Both the position numbers and the translations under genes were made by a program. The notes under the pieces were generated by a model. The model was not told where the DNA came from. It made no database searches and worked only from the letters and a program-made list of their open reading frames with translations. Source: Leucobacter sp. wl10 (GTDB lineage: Bacteria > Actinomycetota > Actinomycetes > Actinomycetales > Microbacteriaceae). From it: a DNA stretch of 64,000 nt. Below, piece by piece: positions 51,338-61,199 of the stretch. Each line of letters starts with the position of its first letter. Positions within the stretch are counted from its first letter, which is position 1. The stretch lies in contig NZ_KZ983993.1 of assembly GCF_003569785.1 (NCBI RefSeq), positions 62,001 through 126,000 on the forward strand, in the 5' to 3' direction.

Positions 51338-52401
51338 GTCGCTGGCCCGAACTGGCCGCGCACCTGGCGCTGGTGAACGGGGTCGGCCCCGGCACAAAGG
51401 TCGGGATCTTCGCGACGACGGTCGGCGCGCTCGACGCCGTGGCCGCCTTCGTCGAGGAGGTCTACCGGCTGGGCGGCGTTCCGCAGGTGCTGCTGACCGA
51501 GGAGCGCTACGACCGGTACGCGCTCGCCCACGCCGACGAGGAGGTGCTGCGTGTGCCGGCCCCGCTCGAGCTCGCCTCGATGGAGTGGGCCGACGTGCAC
51601 GTCTCCTTCCGCGGCATGGAGCCGCCGGCCGCCGAGATCGACGGTGCGCGGCTGAGCCTGCAGCGCGAGGGCAAGGGCGTCGTCTCGACGGCCCGGTGGC
51701 GGGGCACGAGGTGGACCCTCGTGCGCATTCCGAGCGCGGAGTGGGCCGACCTCGTCGGGGTGCCCGCGGCGCAGCTCGAGCGCGAGTTCTTCGCGGGCAC
51801 GCTCGCCGACTGGGAGGCCCACCGGGCGCACCTCGACCGGCTGTGCGAGCGGTTGAACGGCGTCCGCACGGTGCGCATCGTCGACGCCGGCACCGACCTC
51901 ATCCTCGACTGCACGGGCCGCACCTGGGTGCCGTTCGCCGGCGAGGCGAACCTGCCGGACGGCGAGGTGGCCACGGCGCCCCGCGAGGACGGCGTCGACG
52001 GCCGTATCTCCTTCCCCGGCCGCTTCTGGTTCGGCGGGGCCCGCATCACCGACCTGCGGCTCGAGTTCTCGGGCGGCCGGGTCGTGCGGGCCGAGGCAGC
52101 CGAGGGCGCCGACTTCGTCGACCGCGTCCTCGCCGCGCCGGGCGCGCGGGTCGTCGGCGAGCTCGGGATCGGCACGAACCCGAGCATGCGCACCATGACC
52201 GGCGACCTGCTGCTCGACGAGAAGATCCTCGGCACGGTGCACATCGCCCTCGGGCGCTCGTACCCGCAGTGCGGTGGCCTCAACGAGTCGGCCATCCACT
52301 GGGACATCGTGAAAGACCTGCGGCCCTCCGGTCGGCTCGAGATCGACGGCGAGGCGCTGATCGACGGGGAGCGGTACGCGCCGGTGCTGGCCGGCGACTG
52401 A
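51334..52401 (+). CDS. M29-family (AmpS/aminopeptidase T-like) metallopeptidase homologue
   Basis: The 355-residue protein carries the M29 C-terminal signature region: VGELGIGTNPSMRTMTGDLLLDEKILGTVHIALGRSYPQ, GGLNESAIHWDIVKDLR. The metal-ligand Glu/His residues (GELGIG, DEKILGTVH, IHWD) are in place. The N-terminal domain (WPELAAHLALVNGVGPGTKVGI) also fits. It lies between two sugar kinases in one operon, an unexpected place for a peptidase, so the metal site may serve another reaction here. Confidence 0.82.
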   Translation: MSRWPELAAHLALVNGVGPGTKVGIFATTVGALDAVAAFVEEVYRLGGVPQVLLTEERYDRYALAHADEEVLRVPAPLELASMEWADVHVSFRGMEPPAAEIDGARLSLQREGKGVVSTARWRGTRWTLVRIPSAEWADLVGVPAAQLEREFFAGTLADWEAHRAHLDRLCERLNGVRTVRIVDAGTDLILDCTGRTWVPFAGEANLPDGEVATAPREDGVDGRISFPGRFWFGGARITDLRLEFSGGRVVRAEAAEGADFVDRVLAAPGARVVGELGIGTNPSMRTMTGDLLLDEKILGTVHIALGRSYPQCGGLNESAIHWDIVKDLRPSGRLEIDGEALIDGERYAPVLAGD

Positions 52402-52415
52402 TCGAAGGAGACACC

Positions 52416-54107
52416 ATGCGCAAGATCATCAACGGGGCCGACGCGTTCGTGGACGAGGTGCTCGAAGGCATCCTGCTGGCGCACCCCGACGAGCTGCGGG
52501 CGGCGACCGAGGATCGTCGGGCGCTCGTGCGCGCCGACTCCCCCGCAGCCGGTCGGGTCGGCATCGTCACCGGCGGCGGATCGGGTCACCTGCCCTTCTT
52601 CCTCGGCTATGTCGGGCGCGGGCTGTGCTCGGCCGTCGCCGTCGGCAACGTGTTCTCCTCGCCGAGCCCGGCACAGATCCACGCGGCGTCCGTCGCGGTC
52701 GACGGGGGGGCGGGGGTGCTCTACCTCTACGGGAACTACGGCGGCGACGTCTACAACTTCGACATCGCGGCCGAGCTGTGCCGCGGGCAGAGCATCGAGG
52801 TGCGCACGGTGCTGGGAGCAGACGACGTCCAGTCGGCCCCGCCCGCATCGGCCGCGATGCGCCGCGGGGTCGCCGGCCTCGTGCTCGTCTACAAGGCGGC
52901 GGGCGCCATGGCGGACCGCGGCGCCTCGCTCGACGAGGTGGCCCGAGTCGCGCAACGAGCGGCAGATGCCACCCGCACGATGGGCGTCGGATTGTCGCCG
53001 ACGATCCTGCCCGCGGCGGGCGAGGCGACCTTCGCGCTGGACGAGGGGGAGATGGAGATCGGCGTCGGGATCCACGGGGAGCGGGGCAGCCATCGCGGCC
53101 CGATCGAGACCGCGGACGAGATCACTGACCGGTTCCTCGCGGAGCTCGGCACCGAGCTCGACTTGAGCGCCGGGTCGCGCGTCGCGGTGCTCGTGAACGG
53201 GCTCGGCGCGACCCCGCTCGAGGAGCTCTACGTCGTCTACCGTCGCGTGCACCGGGTGCTCGCCGAGCGCGGGGTCGAGATCGCCTACCGGCTCGTCGGC
53301 GAGTACGTCACGAGTCTCGAGATGGCCGGGGCGTCGCTGTCGATCATGCAGCTCGACGACGAGCTCGAGGAGCTGCTGCACGATCCCGCGGGGTCCCCGT
53401 TCTTCCGGCAGGGCGATGCGACCGTGCCCGAGGCCGCGGCGGGCGATGCGCCGATCGTGCCGGTGAGCGCTGCGGCGGTCGCCGACATCGTGTCGGCCGG
53501 GAGCCCGAGTCGACTGCGCGAGACGCTGATCGCCGCGCTGCCGCGCATGGAGCGGCACACGGACGAGCTGCGCGAGCTCGACGCCATACTCGGGGACGGG
53601 GACCTGGGCATCACGGTGTCGGCGGGCAGCCGGGCCGCGGCCGGGGCGGTGGCGGGGCTCCCCGAGGACGCTGACGCCCGCAGCGTGCTGCGCGTGGCTG
53701 GGCTCGCCTTCTCGTCGGCGAACCCGTCGACGTTCGCGGCCCTCGTCGGCAGCGGCCTGATCGGGGCGGCCGACACGCTCGAGCGCGGCGCGCACCTCGG
53801 GGTCGACGGTGCGGCCGGCCTGCTTCGGGCGCTCTCCGAGCGGATCGCCGAGCGCGGGGGCGCTGAGCCGGGCGACAAGACCCTGCTCGACGTGCTCGCT
53901 CCAGTGGTCTCGGCGCTCGAAGCCGGTGCCGCCCCCGAGGAGCTCTCGGGGGTCGCCGCGGCGGCTGTCGAGGAGACCGCGGGGTGGCGGTCGCGCCGCG
54001 GCCGGGCCGCTTGGCAGCAGGAGCGGTCGATCGGGCAGCGGGATCCCGGCGGGGTCGCCGCGCTGCGGTTCGTCGAGGAGATCGTCGGCGCGGCCGGCGA
54101 GGAGTGA
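52416..54107 (+). CDS. dihydroxyacetone-kinase-family protein (DhaK-DhaL fusion)
   Basis: The 563-residue ATP-dependent ketose kinase has a DhaK half with GGGSGHLPFFLGYVG (53-67), NYGGDVYNFDIA (Asp about 112) and the covalent substrate His220 in VGIHGERG. The DhaL half has the nucleotide/Mg site ILGDGDLGITV (about 389-399) and PGDKTLLDVL. Ordinary DHA kinases read GHEP at the first motif; here it is GHLP, which suggests a substrate larger than dihydroxyacetone, for example a tetrulose (inference). GAAGGAGA lies before ATG. Confidence 0.88.
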   Translation: MRKIINGADAFVDEVLEGILLAHPDELRAATEDRRALVRADSPAAGRVGIVTGGGSGHLPFFLGYVGRGLCSAVAVGNVFSSPSPAQIHAASVAVDGGAGVLYLYGNYGGDVYNFDIAAELCRGQSIEVRTVLGADDVQSAPPASAAMRRGVAGLVLVYKAAGAMADRGASLDEVARVAQRAADATRTMGVGLSPTILPAAGEATFALDEGEMEIGVGIHGERGSHRGPIETADEITDRFLAELGTELDLSAGSRVAVLVNGLGATPLEELYVVYRRVHRVLAERGVEIAYRLVGEYVTSLEMAGASLSIMQLDDELEELLHDPAGSPFFRQGDATVPEAAAGDAPIVPVSAAAVADIVSAGSPSRLRETLIAALPRMERHTDELRELDAILGDGDLGITVSAGSRAAAGAVAGLPEDADARSVLRVAGLAFSSANPSTFAALVGSGLIGAADTLERGAHLGVDGAAGLLRALSERIAERGGAEPGDKTLLDVLAPVVSALEAGAAPEELSGVAAAAVEETAGWRSRRGRAAWQQERSIGQRDPGGVAALRFVEEIVGAAGEE

Positions 54108-54237
54108 GGGGAAACCTGAGGGCGGGACTGCGGGTGCTCACGCTCTGAGCCCCGGGGAGGGTCGGGGCCGGCGGGCCGCGGGCATCGAGGCGGTGCGCAT
54201 CACGCGCGACACGCCGCTCTGGGGGACTGAGCGCGCG

Positions 54238-54672
54238 TCAGCGATCCGCGGTGGGATCGATGCGCGTGATGCCCGGAATCCCGTCGAAGCCCCGGTCGGT
54301 CGAGGCGATCTTCTCGATGCCGTACGCCAGCGCCGTCGCCGCGTGCACGGCGTCGCGGCCCCCGACGCCGGGCAGCTGCTCGATCAGCTTGAGCGAGGTA
54401 TCGAGCACTTCGTGGTCGAACTTCAGGATCGTGAGCATCGCCATGAGGTCGCGTCCTTCCTGAACTGCGAGCTCACGGTCGCCGGTGACGCGCTGGCGAT
54501 GGTGCACGACCTCCTGGATCATCTCCGTGCTGGCGTAGCCGCGTCCACGCCCCGCCGCGAGGTCTCGAAGCATGGCGATGGATGGGGCTTTGTACCTGCC
54601 CGAATCGGAGAGCGCATAGATGGCGATGTTGGCGTCGAGAAGCACCGCGTCCTCCATGATCTCAGGGATCAC
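54238..54672 (-). CDS. PIN-domain ribonuclease toxin (VapC-like)
   Basis: The 144-residue PIN protein has acidic residues in DAVLLDANIAIYALS (Asp near 13), STEMIQEVVHH (Glu), GVGGRDAVHAATAL (Asp) and IASTDRGFDGI (Asp). The start GTG 54672 overlaps the antitoxin stop (GTGA). It is a ribonuclease toxin whose translation is tied to the antitoxin. The gene ends just before a gap of about 130 bases to the convergent kinase gene. Confidence 0.87.
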   Translation of the reverse strand: MIPEIMEDAVLLDANIAIYALSDSGRYKAPSIAMLRDLAAGRGRGYASTEMIQEVVHHRQRVTGDRELAVQEGRDLMAMLTILKFDHEVLDTSLKLIEQLPGVGGRDAVHAATALAYGIEKIASTDRGFDGIPGITRIDPTADR

Positions 54673-54965
54673 GCGGCGGCCTCGCCGTTGTTCCGGGTCG
54701 ACTGATGCAAGGGGTCCATCTCGCGTTCGTAGTCGGCTTTGAGATCGTTCCAGTCTGGGAGCGGATCCTGGGGCGCGGCATCGGCCCGCGCGAGCATTCG
54801 CTCGAGGATCTCCGTTTTCCGCCTGTGCAGCGCGTTCACCCGCTCGTCGACGGCCTCGCGGATGAACGCGCCGACGCTCACGCCGCGGATGCGCGCCTCG
54901 GCCTCGAGCGCCGCGTAGCGCTCCGGGTCGAAGAGCACCTGCACTCGTTTCTCCAGGGTGGCCAT
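54669..54965 (-). CDS. ribbon-helix-helix (CopG-type) antitoxin
   Basis: The 98-residue protein has an N-terminal RHH motif (EKRVQVLFDPERYAALEAEARIRGVSVGAFIREAVDERV) and an acidic, flexible C-terminal arm (DPLPDWNDLKADYEREMDPL) for toxin binding. It is the first gene of the module. An inverted repeat with perfect 11-bp arms lies directly upstream. Confidence 0.87.
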   Translation of the reverse strand: MATLEKRVQVLFDPERYAALEAEARIRGVSVGAFIREAVDERVNALHRRKTEILERMLARADAAPQDPLPDWNDLKADYEREMDPLHQSTRNNGEAAA

Positions 54966-54985
54966 GACCGCAGCCTACGCCGGAT

Positions 54986-55012
54986 CCTGCACATGCACAA
55001 GGCATGTGCAGG
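54986..55012. promoter_or_regulatory. 11-bp-arm inverted repeat operator of the RHH/PIN module
   Basis: CCTGCACATGC (54986-54996) and GCATGTGCAGG (55002-55012) are exact reverse complements around ACAAG. It lies 21 bases before the antitoxin ATG on the minus strand. The repeated TGCAC/GTGCA half-sites suit cooperative RHH dimers and autorepression. Confidence 0.8.
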
Positions 55013-55034
55013 TGCAGTGCCGGGACGGCGATCC

Positions 55035-56090
55035 CTACGGCACGCGCCGCAGCCAGGCCTCCGTCGTGAACTTCTTCTCGACGAGGCGCTCGGCCGCGTC
55101 CCACTCGCCCTCGGTGACCTCGCCGTCGGTGCCGCCGTGGCGCCGCTTGAAGACCTCGATCATCTTCTCGATGATCGCCTCGCGCTCGAGGCCGGTCTGG
55201 CTGCGCAGCGGATCCACCCGCTTCTGCGCGCTCGCGGTGCCCTTGTCGGAGAGCTTCTCGCGACCGATGCGCAGCACCTGCGTCATAGCCTCGGGGTCCA
55301 TGTCGTAGGCCATGGTGACGTGGTGCAGCACCGCGCCCGATCCGAGGCGCTTCTGCGCGGCTCCGCCGATCTTGCCGTGGGGGCTCGTGATGTCGTTGAG
55401 CGGCTTGTAGTGCGCGTCGATGCCGAGCGCCTGCAGCGCCTCCAGCACCCACTCGTCGAGGTAGGCGTAGGAGTCGGCGAAGCTCATGCCGCGCACCAGC
55501 TCGCCGGGCACGTACAGCGCGTAGGTGATGCAGGCCTCCGGCTCCATGTACATGGCGCCGCCGCCCGAGATGCGGCGCACGATCCGGGCGCCATACGCCC
55601 CCGCCTGCTCCTCGTCGACCTCGTTCTTGACCGACTGGAAGCTGCCGATGAACACCGCGGGGGCGTTCCACTCCCAGATGCGCAGCGTGGGTCCGCGCAG
55701 CCCCTCGCCCACGGCCGCGGTGAGCACCTCGTCGAGGGCGGCGTTGAGCACGGGCGCGACCGGCGGTTCGTGCACGATCTGCCAGTCGTAATCGCGCCAG
55801 TGCGCCGCCCCGGTCACGGCGCGCCGGATCGCGACGCCCACCGAGTCGGGCGTGAAGCCGAGCAGGTGCACCTCGCTCGGCAGCGTCTTGCGGATGGCGT
55901 CGCCGACCTCCTCGATGGTGCTGGCCGGATTCAGGCCGTCAACGGCGCCGTTGATGCACTCGAGCGCGTCGTCCGGTTCGAGGAAGAAGTCGCCGGAGAG
56001 GCGGAAGTCGCGGATACGGCCCTCGACCACCTCGAAGTCGACGACGACCAGCTTGCCGCCGGGGACCTTGTACTCACCGTGCATGCTCAT
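55035..56090 (-). CDS. lplA: lipoate-protein ligase A, N-terminal accessory domain fused
   Basis: The 351-residue ligase has an N-terminal small accessory domain (HGEYKVPGGKLVVVDFEVVEGRI; the domain that is C-terminal in E. coli LplA). The catalytic BPL/LplA domain follows, with WEWNAPAVFIGSFQSV, IVRRISGGGAMYMEP (lipoyl-AMP loop) and LNDITSPHGKIGGAAQKR (catalytic Lys). It activates lipoate with ATP and attaches it to E2 or GcvH proteins. ATG 56090; an AT-rich TAATCTAAAC directly upstream could be a -10 for a near-leaderless message. Confidence 0.88.
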   Translation of the reverse strand: MSMHGEYKVPGGKLVVVDFEVVEGRIRDFRLSGDFFLEPDDALECINGAVDGLNPASTIEEVGDAIRKTLPSEVHLLGFTPDSVGVAIRRAVTGAAHWRDYDWQIVHEPPVAPVLNAALDEVLTAAVGEGLRGPTLRIWEWNAPAVFIGSFQSVKNEVDEEQAGAYGARIVRRISGGGAMYMEPEACITYALYVPGELVRGMSFADSYAYLDEWVLEALQALGIDAHYKPLNDITSPHGKIGGAAQKRLGSGAVLHHVTMAYDMDPEAMTQVLRIGREKLSDKGTASAQKRVDPLRSQTGLEREAIIEKMIEVFKRRHGGTDGEVTEGEWDAAERLVEKKFTTEAWLRRVP

Positions 56091-56111
56091 AGGTTTAGAT
56101 TACGCCTCAGC

Positions 56112-56981
56112 TCACTCGCCCGCCACGCGGTCCAGCATCCAGGTCGAGAGGTCGGCGAAGACGTCGTCCCGGTTGGTTTCGTTGAGCGTTTCGTGACGCG
56201 CACCGGGATACACCTTGACGGTCACGTCGCGCACCCCGCGCCTGCGGTACGCCTCGGCCAGCTGCCGCACGCCGTCGCCGCGGTTGAGCGCGTCATCGCC
56301 GCCGGAGACGATGAGGATGGGCACCTCGGTTGCGAGGCCGTGCCCCGGTTTGCCGAAGAGCCGCAGGCCGTCGGCGACGCCCAGCAGCTTCGCGGTGTCG
56401 GCGTCGAAGCACAGCGGGTCATCCGCGAAGGCCCGAGCGACCTCGGGGTCGCGGCTGAGCCACTCGAAGCCGCTGGCCTCCGGGCCCGCCCAGCGCGCGT
56501 TGAGCTTCCCGCTCTCCATGTGCTTGAAGGTGCGGAACGCCGTTCCCGAGAGCACGAGCGCGTTCCAGGCGCGTGGATGCTCGTTCAGGATCCGCTGCGC
56601 GATCAGGGAGCCCAACGAGTGCGCGAACATCACGACCGGCAGATCGGGGTGCCGCTCGCGAATGATCGAGGTGAGCTGCAGGATCGCCGCCTCGGCGGCG
56701 GGCAGTCCGCCCGCGCCGAGACGCCCCAGCCTCGAGAGGTCGCCGGCGTACTGCTTGCGTCCGGTCTCGCCGTGGCCGCGGTGGTCGTCGGCGTAGACCG
56801 TGAAGCCCGCCTCCACCAGGTGCCCCGCGAAGGCGTCGTAGCGCTTGGCGTGCTCGCCGATGCCGTGCGAGATCTGCACCACGCCCACCGGATCCTCGGC
56901 GGCCCACTCGTAGGCGAAGATCTCGACGCCGTGAGCATCGATGTAGCTGAACTCGGCGTACCCGGGCGTCTCGCTGCTCAT
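56112..56981 (-). CDS. alpha/beta hydrolase (monoacylglycerol-lipase-like)
   Basis: The 289-residue serine hydrolase has oxyanion region ISHGIGEHAKRYD, GHGETGRKQYAGDL, nucleophile elbow MFAHSLGSLIAQR (Ser about 120, Ala in place of the first elbow Gly), acid in LIVSGGDDALNRG and His in YPGARHETLNE. The Hydrolase_4 layout suggests lysophospholipid or monoacylglycerol substrates. It ends 22 bases before the lplA start, so the two may be co-transcribed. Confidence 0.88.
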   Translation of the reverse strand: MSSETPGYAEFSYIDAHGVEIFAYEWAAEDPVGVVQISHGIGEHAKRYDAFAGHLVEAGFTVYADDHRGHGETGRKQYAGDLSRLGRLGAGGLPAAEAAILQLTSIIRERHPDLPVVMFAHSLGSLIAQRILNEHPRAWNALVLSGTAFRTFKHMESGKLNARWAGPEASGFEWLSRDPEVARAFADDPLCFDADTAKLLGVADGLRLFGKPGHGLATEVPILIVSGGDDALNRGDGVRQLAEAYRRRGVRDVTVKVYPGARHETLNETNRDDVFADLSTWMLDRVAGE

Positions 56982-57033
56982 GTCCTCATTCTGGTCGGTC
57001 CGGCTGCGCGCCGCCAGGGCGGGGGCGGGCTCG

Positions 57034-58368
57034 TCATGCCCGGACCGCCGGCGCTTCGACCTCCACAGCCCCGACGCCGCGCGTGCGGTCGAAGGAGATC
57101 CGCGTCCCGAACGGCTCGCTCAGGCGCGAGAGCTCATCGATGATCGTCTCGGCGGAGTCGCCGGCGGCGATGCGCGGCATGCCCCGCAGCGATCGCTGCT
57201 CGCTGTTCATCTGCAGGTCGAGCGGGTGCAGCGCGACGCTCGCGACCCCGCCCGTCTTCTCGTCCGTCTCGAGCTCCGCGAGCAGTGCCTGCGAGAAGCG
57301 CTCCTGGCTGTAGAAGCCGAGCCGCTCGCCGTTCGCGCCGCGGCGGCGGGCGCCGTGCAGATCGGAGGGGAACGCGTCCGCCGGGTGCGAGTACTTCTCA
57401 TACATCTCGACGGGCACCCGGTAGCCCGACTCGAGGTCGAAGGTCAGGCCGTTGAGCGAGTAGAAGATCGGCGCACCCCGGTAGACCTCGATCCCGCGCA
57501 GCATGTGAGGGCCGTGCCCGAACACGGCGTGGGCGCCCGCGTCCACCATGGCGTGCGCCGCTTCCACGATGAACTCCGCGGGCTGGTCCGAGTACCAGCC
57601 GTCGCGCTCGCCCTCGTGGGCGTGGAGGCTCACGATGACGGTGTCGCCCGATCGGCTCGCGTCGACGATCGAGCGGCGGATCTCGTCGAGGTCGTGACGG
57701 TTGACCTCCCAGCGCACTCGGGCGGCGTCGCCGCGGCGCACGGGCACGCCTCCGAACGTCGTGAGATCCGGATCGAGGTTCTCCCGGATCTCGATCCGGT
57801 CCGTCTCGCGGTGGGTCGCGTCGATTCCCAGCGCCGCTTCGATGCCGAGGATCTGCTGGAACTGCTCCGGGGGCAACTCGTAGGAGACCCGCCAGCGGAG
57901 CGGGTTCAGCCCGGGGCGCGCGGCGACGTTCCTTCCCGCGTCGGCCGCGCGGAACTCGTCGGCCCCCGACGTCGAGGCCGCGATGAGCGCCACCCGGCCC
58001 TTCGCCGTGTCGGCGAAAGCCGCCTGCCGGGCCTCGGCGAGGGTGCGGCCCACCCCGGCGAGCACGAGCCCCTGCTCGGCGAAGGCCTGCATCGTGTCGA
58101 GGACTCCGAGGTGGCCGTAGTCTCCGGTGTGGTTGTTCGCGCCCGAGACGAGCGAGATCCCCAGCTCACGCATCTCCTGCGCGGCCCAGCGGTGGTTGCC
58201 GAGGGTGTAGCCGTGGGGGTAGGCGGGGGTCGAGTCGTTCGGCACCGTGAACTCGGCATTCGCGAAGATCGCGTCCGATCGGTCGAACAGCTCGGTGATC
58301 GTCGGGTCGAACCGTTCGCGAAGGCGGCGACTGCCGAATATCATGTCGCCGGCGCCGATGATGTTCAT
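57034..58368 (-). CDS. CapA-family metallophosphatase-like protein
   Basis: The 444-residue protein of the PgsA/CapA (PGA_cap) family has GAGDMIFGSR (metal Asp), ANAEFTV, SGANNHTGDYGHLGVLDTM, SLHAHEGERDGWYSDQPAEFIVEAA, AVFGHGPHMLRGIEVYRG and IFYSLNGLTFD. Members act in poly-gamma-glutamate synthesis or as cytoplasmic phosphoesterase-like enzymes; no signal peptide or TM is seen and no pgsBC genes are nearby, so it is probably cytoplasmic. GAGGGATCC precedes ATG. It is likely co-transcribed with the upstream ABC transporter (57-base gap). Confidence 0.82.
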   Translation of the reverse strand: MNIIGAGDMIFGSRRLRERFDPTITELFDRSDAIFANAEFTVPNDSTPAYPHGYTLGNHRWAAQEMRELGISLVSGANNHTGDYGHLGVLDTMQAFAEQGLVLAGVGRTLAEARQAAFADTAKGRVALIAASTSGADEFRAADAGRNVAARPGLNPLRWRVSYELPPEQFQQILGIEAALGIDATHRETDRIEIRENLDPDLTTFGGVPVRRGDAARVRWEVNRHDLDEIRRSIVDASRSGDTVIVSLHAHEGERDGWYSDQPAEFIVEAAHAMVDAGAHAVFGHGPHMLRGIEVYRGAPIFYSLNGLTFDLESGYRVPVEMYEKYSHPADAFPSDLHGARRRGANGERLGFYSQERFSQALLAELETDEKTGGVASVALHPLDLQMNSEQRSLRGMPRIAAGDSAETIIDELSRLSEPFGTRISFDRTRGVGAVEVEAPAVRA

Positions 58369-58425
58369 GGTGGATCCCTCCGTATCGATGGGCGGCGTCG
58401 CAGCCGGGAAGCCCGGCGGGCGCCA

Positions 58426-59189
<764 letters not shown>

Positions 59190-59193
<4 letters not shown>

Positions 59194-60107
59194 CGCTCCG
59201 CCCTCCCGGCGCCGGCCTCCACCGTTGCGTCCGCCGACTCGGGATCCCTCGCCGAGGACGCGAGCCTCGTACGAGCCGAGTCGCGATCGCTCTTGCCGTA
59301 GTGCTTCTCGAGGAAGTGCTGGCCGATCATCAGGAGCGTGGTCACGATGAGGTACCAGATCGTCGCGACGAGCAGCAGGGGGATGGTCTCGAACGTCCGC
59401 GAGTACACCGCCTGAACCGAGTACAGCAGGTCGGGAAACGCGATGACCGAGACGAGCGAGGTCGCCTTCAGCATCGAGATGACCTGGTTGCCCGTCGGAG
59501 GCAGGATCGTGCGGATGGCCTGCGGGAAGACGATCCTCGAGAACACCCTCGCCGGCCCCATGCCGAGGGCCTGCGCCGCGTGCACCTGCCCCCGCGGCAC
59601 CGAGAGGATCCCGCCCCTGATGATCTCGGCCATGTACGCGCCCTCGTTGATGCCGAGTGCCAGCACGCCGACCATGAAGGGGGTGATCAGCTCGTTGACG
59701 TCGAGTGGAGCCATCTGCCACGGTGTGAACGGCACCCCGAACGCGATGGTGGGGTACAGCGCCGAGATGTTGAAGATCAGGATGACCTGCACCATGAGCG
59801 GCGTGCCGCGGAACAGCCAGAGGTAGAGCGAGGCGATCCCGCGCAGCACCCACGAGGCCGACTGGCTCATGAGCGCCGTGATGACCCCCAGCACGAGGGC
59901 GATGAGCATCGCGAGCACCGTGAGCCGGATCGTATTCCAGAGGCCCTGGAGCACGAGCGTCGAGGTGAAGTAGTTCGCCACGACGCCCCACTGGAACCGC
60001 TCGTTCGTGACGAGCGTGCTCGCCAGCCCGAGCACCGCGACGATGACCGCGAGGCTGAAGACCCTGCGGGCGATGTGGCGCCGCGGGACGATTTTCACAG
60101 GGGTCAT
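59190..60107 (-). CDS. amino-acid-type ABC transporter permease
   Basis: The 305-residue HisM-type permease has five to six TM segments, starting with [19 protein letters not shown]. It has [17 protein letters not shown] and the EAA loop [25 protein letters not shown] single permease gene suggests a homodimeric channel. The last about 30 residues are polar and probably disordered. Confidence 0.9.
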
Positions 60108-60123
60108 CGGATCGCCGCCGAGG

Positions 60124-61074
60124 TTACTGGCGCTCTGCCTGCGCAGCCTCGAGGAGGGCCGTGTAGTCGGCGTTGTCGTTGTTCACGACCTCCTCCGTGG
60201 GAGCGAGATCCTCGAGCCCGTACTTCGCGAGCATCTTCTCCCACTCGCCGTTCCCGACGAGGTACAGCATCGCGGCCCTGACGGCCTCCTTCATGCCGTT
60301 GCCCTGCGGGGTGAGGATGCCGTTGAGCTCGACGAGCTCGTTGCCGGTCTTGGAGAGGGCGAGGGTGTCGTCCTGGCTGGCGGTGTAGCGCGAGGCGCCC
60401 ATCGAGAGGAAGACGGCGTCCGACCGGCCGCTCTTGAGCGAGAGGAGCATGTCGGGGATGCCCTGGAACGCCTGGACCGTGATCTTCTTCTCGCCCGCGG
60501 CGACGCACGCATCGGACTGCGTGTTCACCTGCTCCTCCTGGCTGGAGCCGGTGTCGACCCCGATCGTGAGGCCGCAGGCGTCGGCGAGCCCGGTTCCCTT
60601 GAGCGGGCTGTCCGCCTGCACGACGAGCGAGGAGGGCTCGCCGAACATGACGTCGACGTAGTCCACGACCTCTCGGCGGTCGGGCTTGTCCGTCGTGATG
60701 TTGGTGACGAGGTCGTAGCGGCCCGCCTGCAGGCCCGGGATCAGGGTCGCGAAGTCGACTCCCTTGCCCCGCACCTCGAGCCCGAGGACGCCCCCCAGCG
60801 TGTTGGCGAGGTCGACGGAGAGCCCGCGGTCCTTGCCGTTCTCGTCGATCTCGCCGTAGGGGAGGCCGGCGGTGTTCTGATAGCCGACGTTGAGGAAGCC
60901 CTTGGCGGCGATCTCGGCGGGGATGAGTTTGCGGATCTGCTCGATCTCGGGGGTCACCTCGACCGCCTCCGGCGCGGTCTCGGGTGCGGCCGGCTCGGCG
61001 GAGCTCGCGCACCCGGCCAGGGTGAGACCCAGAGCTGCGACTGCTCCGAGCAGCAGGTACTTCCGAGATTTCAT
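60124..61074 (-). CDS. amino-acid-type ABC transporter substrate-binding lipoprotein
   Basis: The 316-residue PBP2 lipoprotein has lipobox LTLAGCASSAEP (Cys about 22). The mature domain has GFLNVGYQNTAGLPYGEID, RGLSVDLANTLGGVLGLEV, GRYDLVTNITTDKPDRREVVDYVDV and GLTIGVDTGSSQEEQV. ATG 61074 has GGAG 7 bases upstream; in-frame upstream starts are less likely. A TAGAAT -10-like element (minus strand, 61125-61120) lies upstream without a clear -35. Ligand unknown; linkage to CapA and hydrolase genes hints at peptide- or glutamyl-derived compounds. Confidence 0.88.
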   Translation of the reverse strand: MKSRKYLLLGAVAALGLTLAGCASSAEPAAPETAPEAVEVTPEIEQIRKLIPAEIAAKGFLNVGYQNTAGLPYGEIDENGKDRGLSVDLANTLGGVLGLEVRGKGVDFATLIPGLQAGRYDLVTNITTDKPDRREVVDYVDVMFGEPSSLVVQADSPLKGTGLADACGLTIGVDTGSSQEEQVNTQSDACVAAGEKKITVQAFQGIPDMLLSLKSGRSDAVFLSMGASRYTASQDDTLALSKTGNELVELNGILTPQGNGMKEAVRAAMLYLVGNGEWEKMLAKYGLEDLAPTEEVVNNDNADYTALLEAAQAERQ

Positions 61075-61199
61075 GAACGTCTCCATCTTGCGACCGTCGG
61101 TGAGAATCGCCAAAACTTCATTCTATGCGGGGGATCTGTTCGTGCGGGTATTTTTATTGCGGCCTGCGACGAAGGCGCGGCGGGGCGGCCGGCCCGCCG

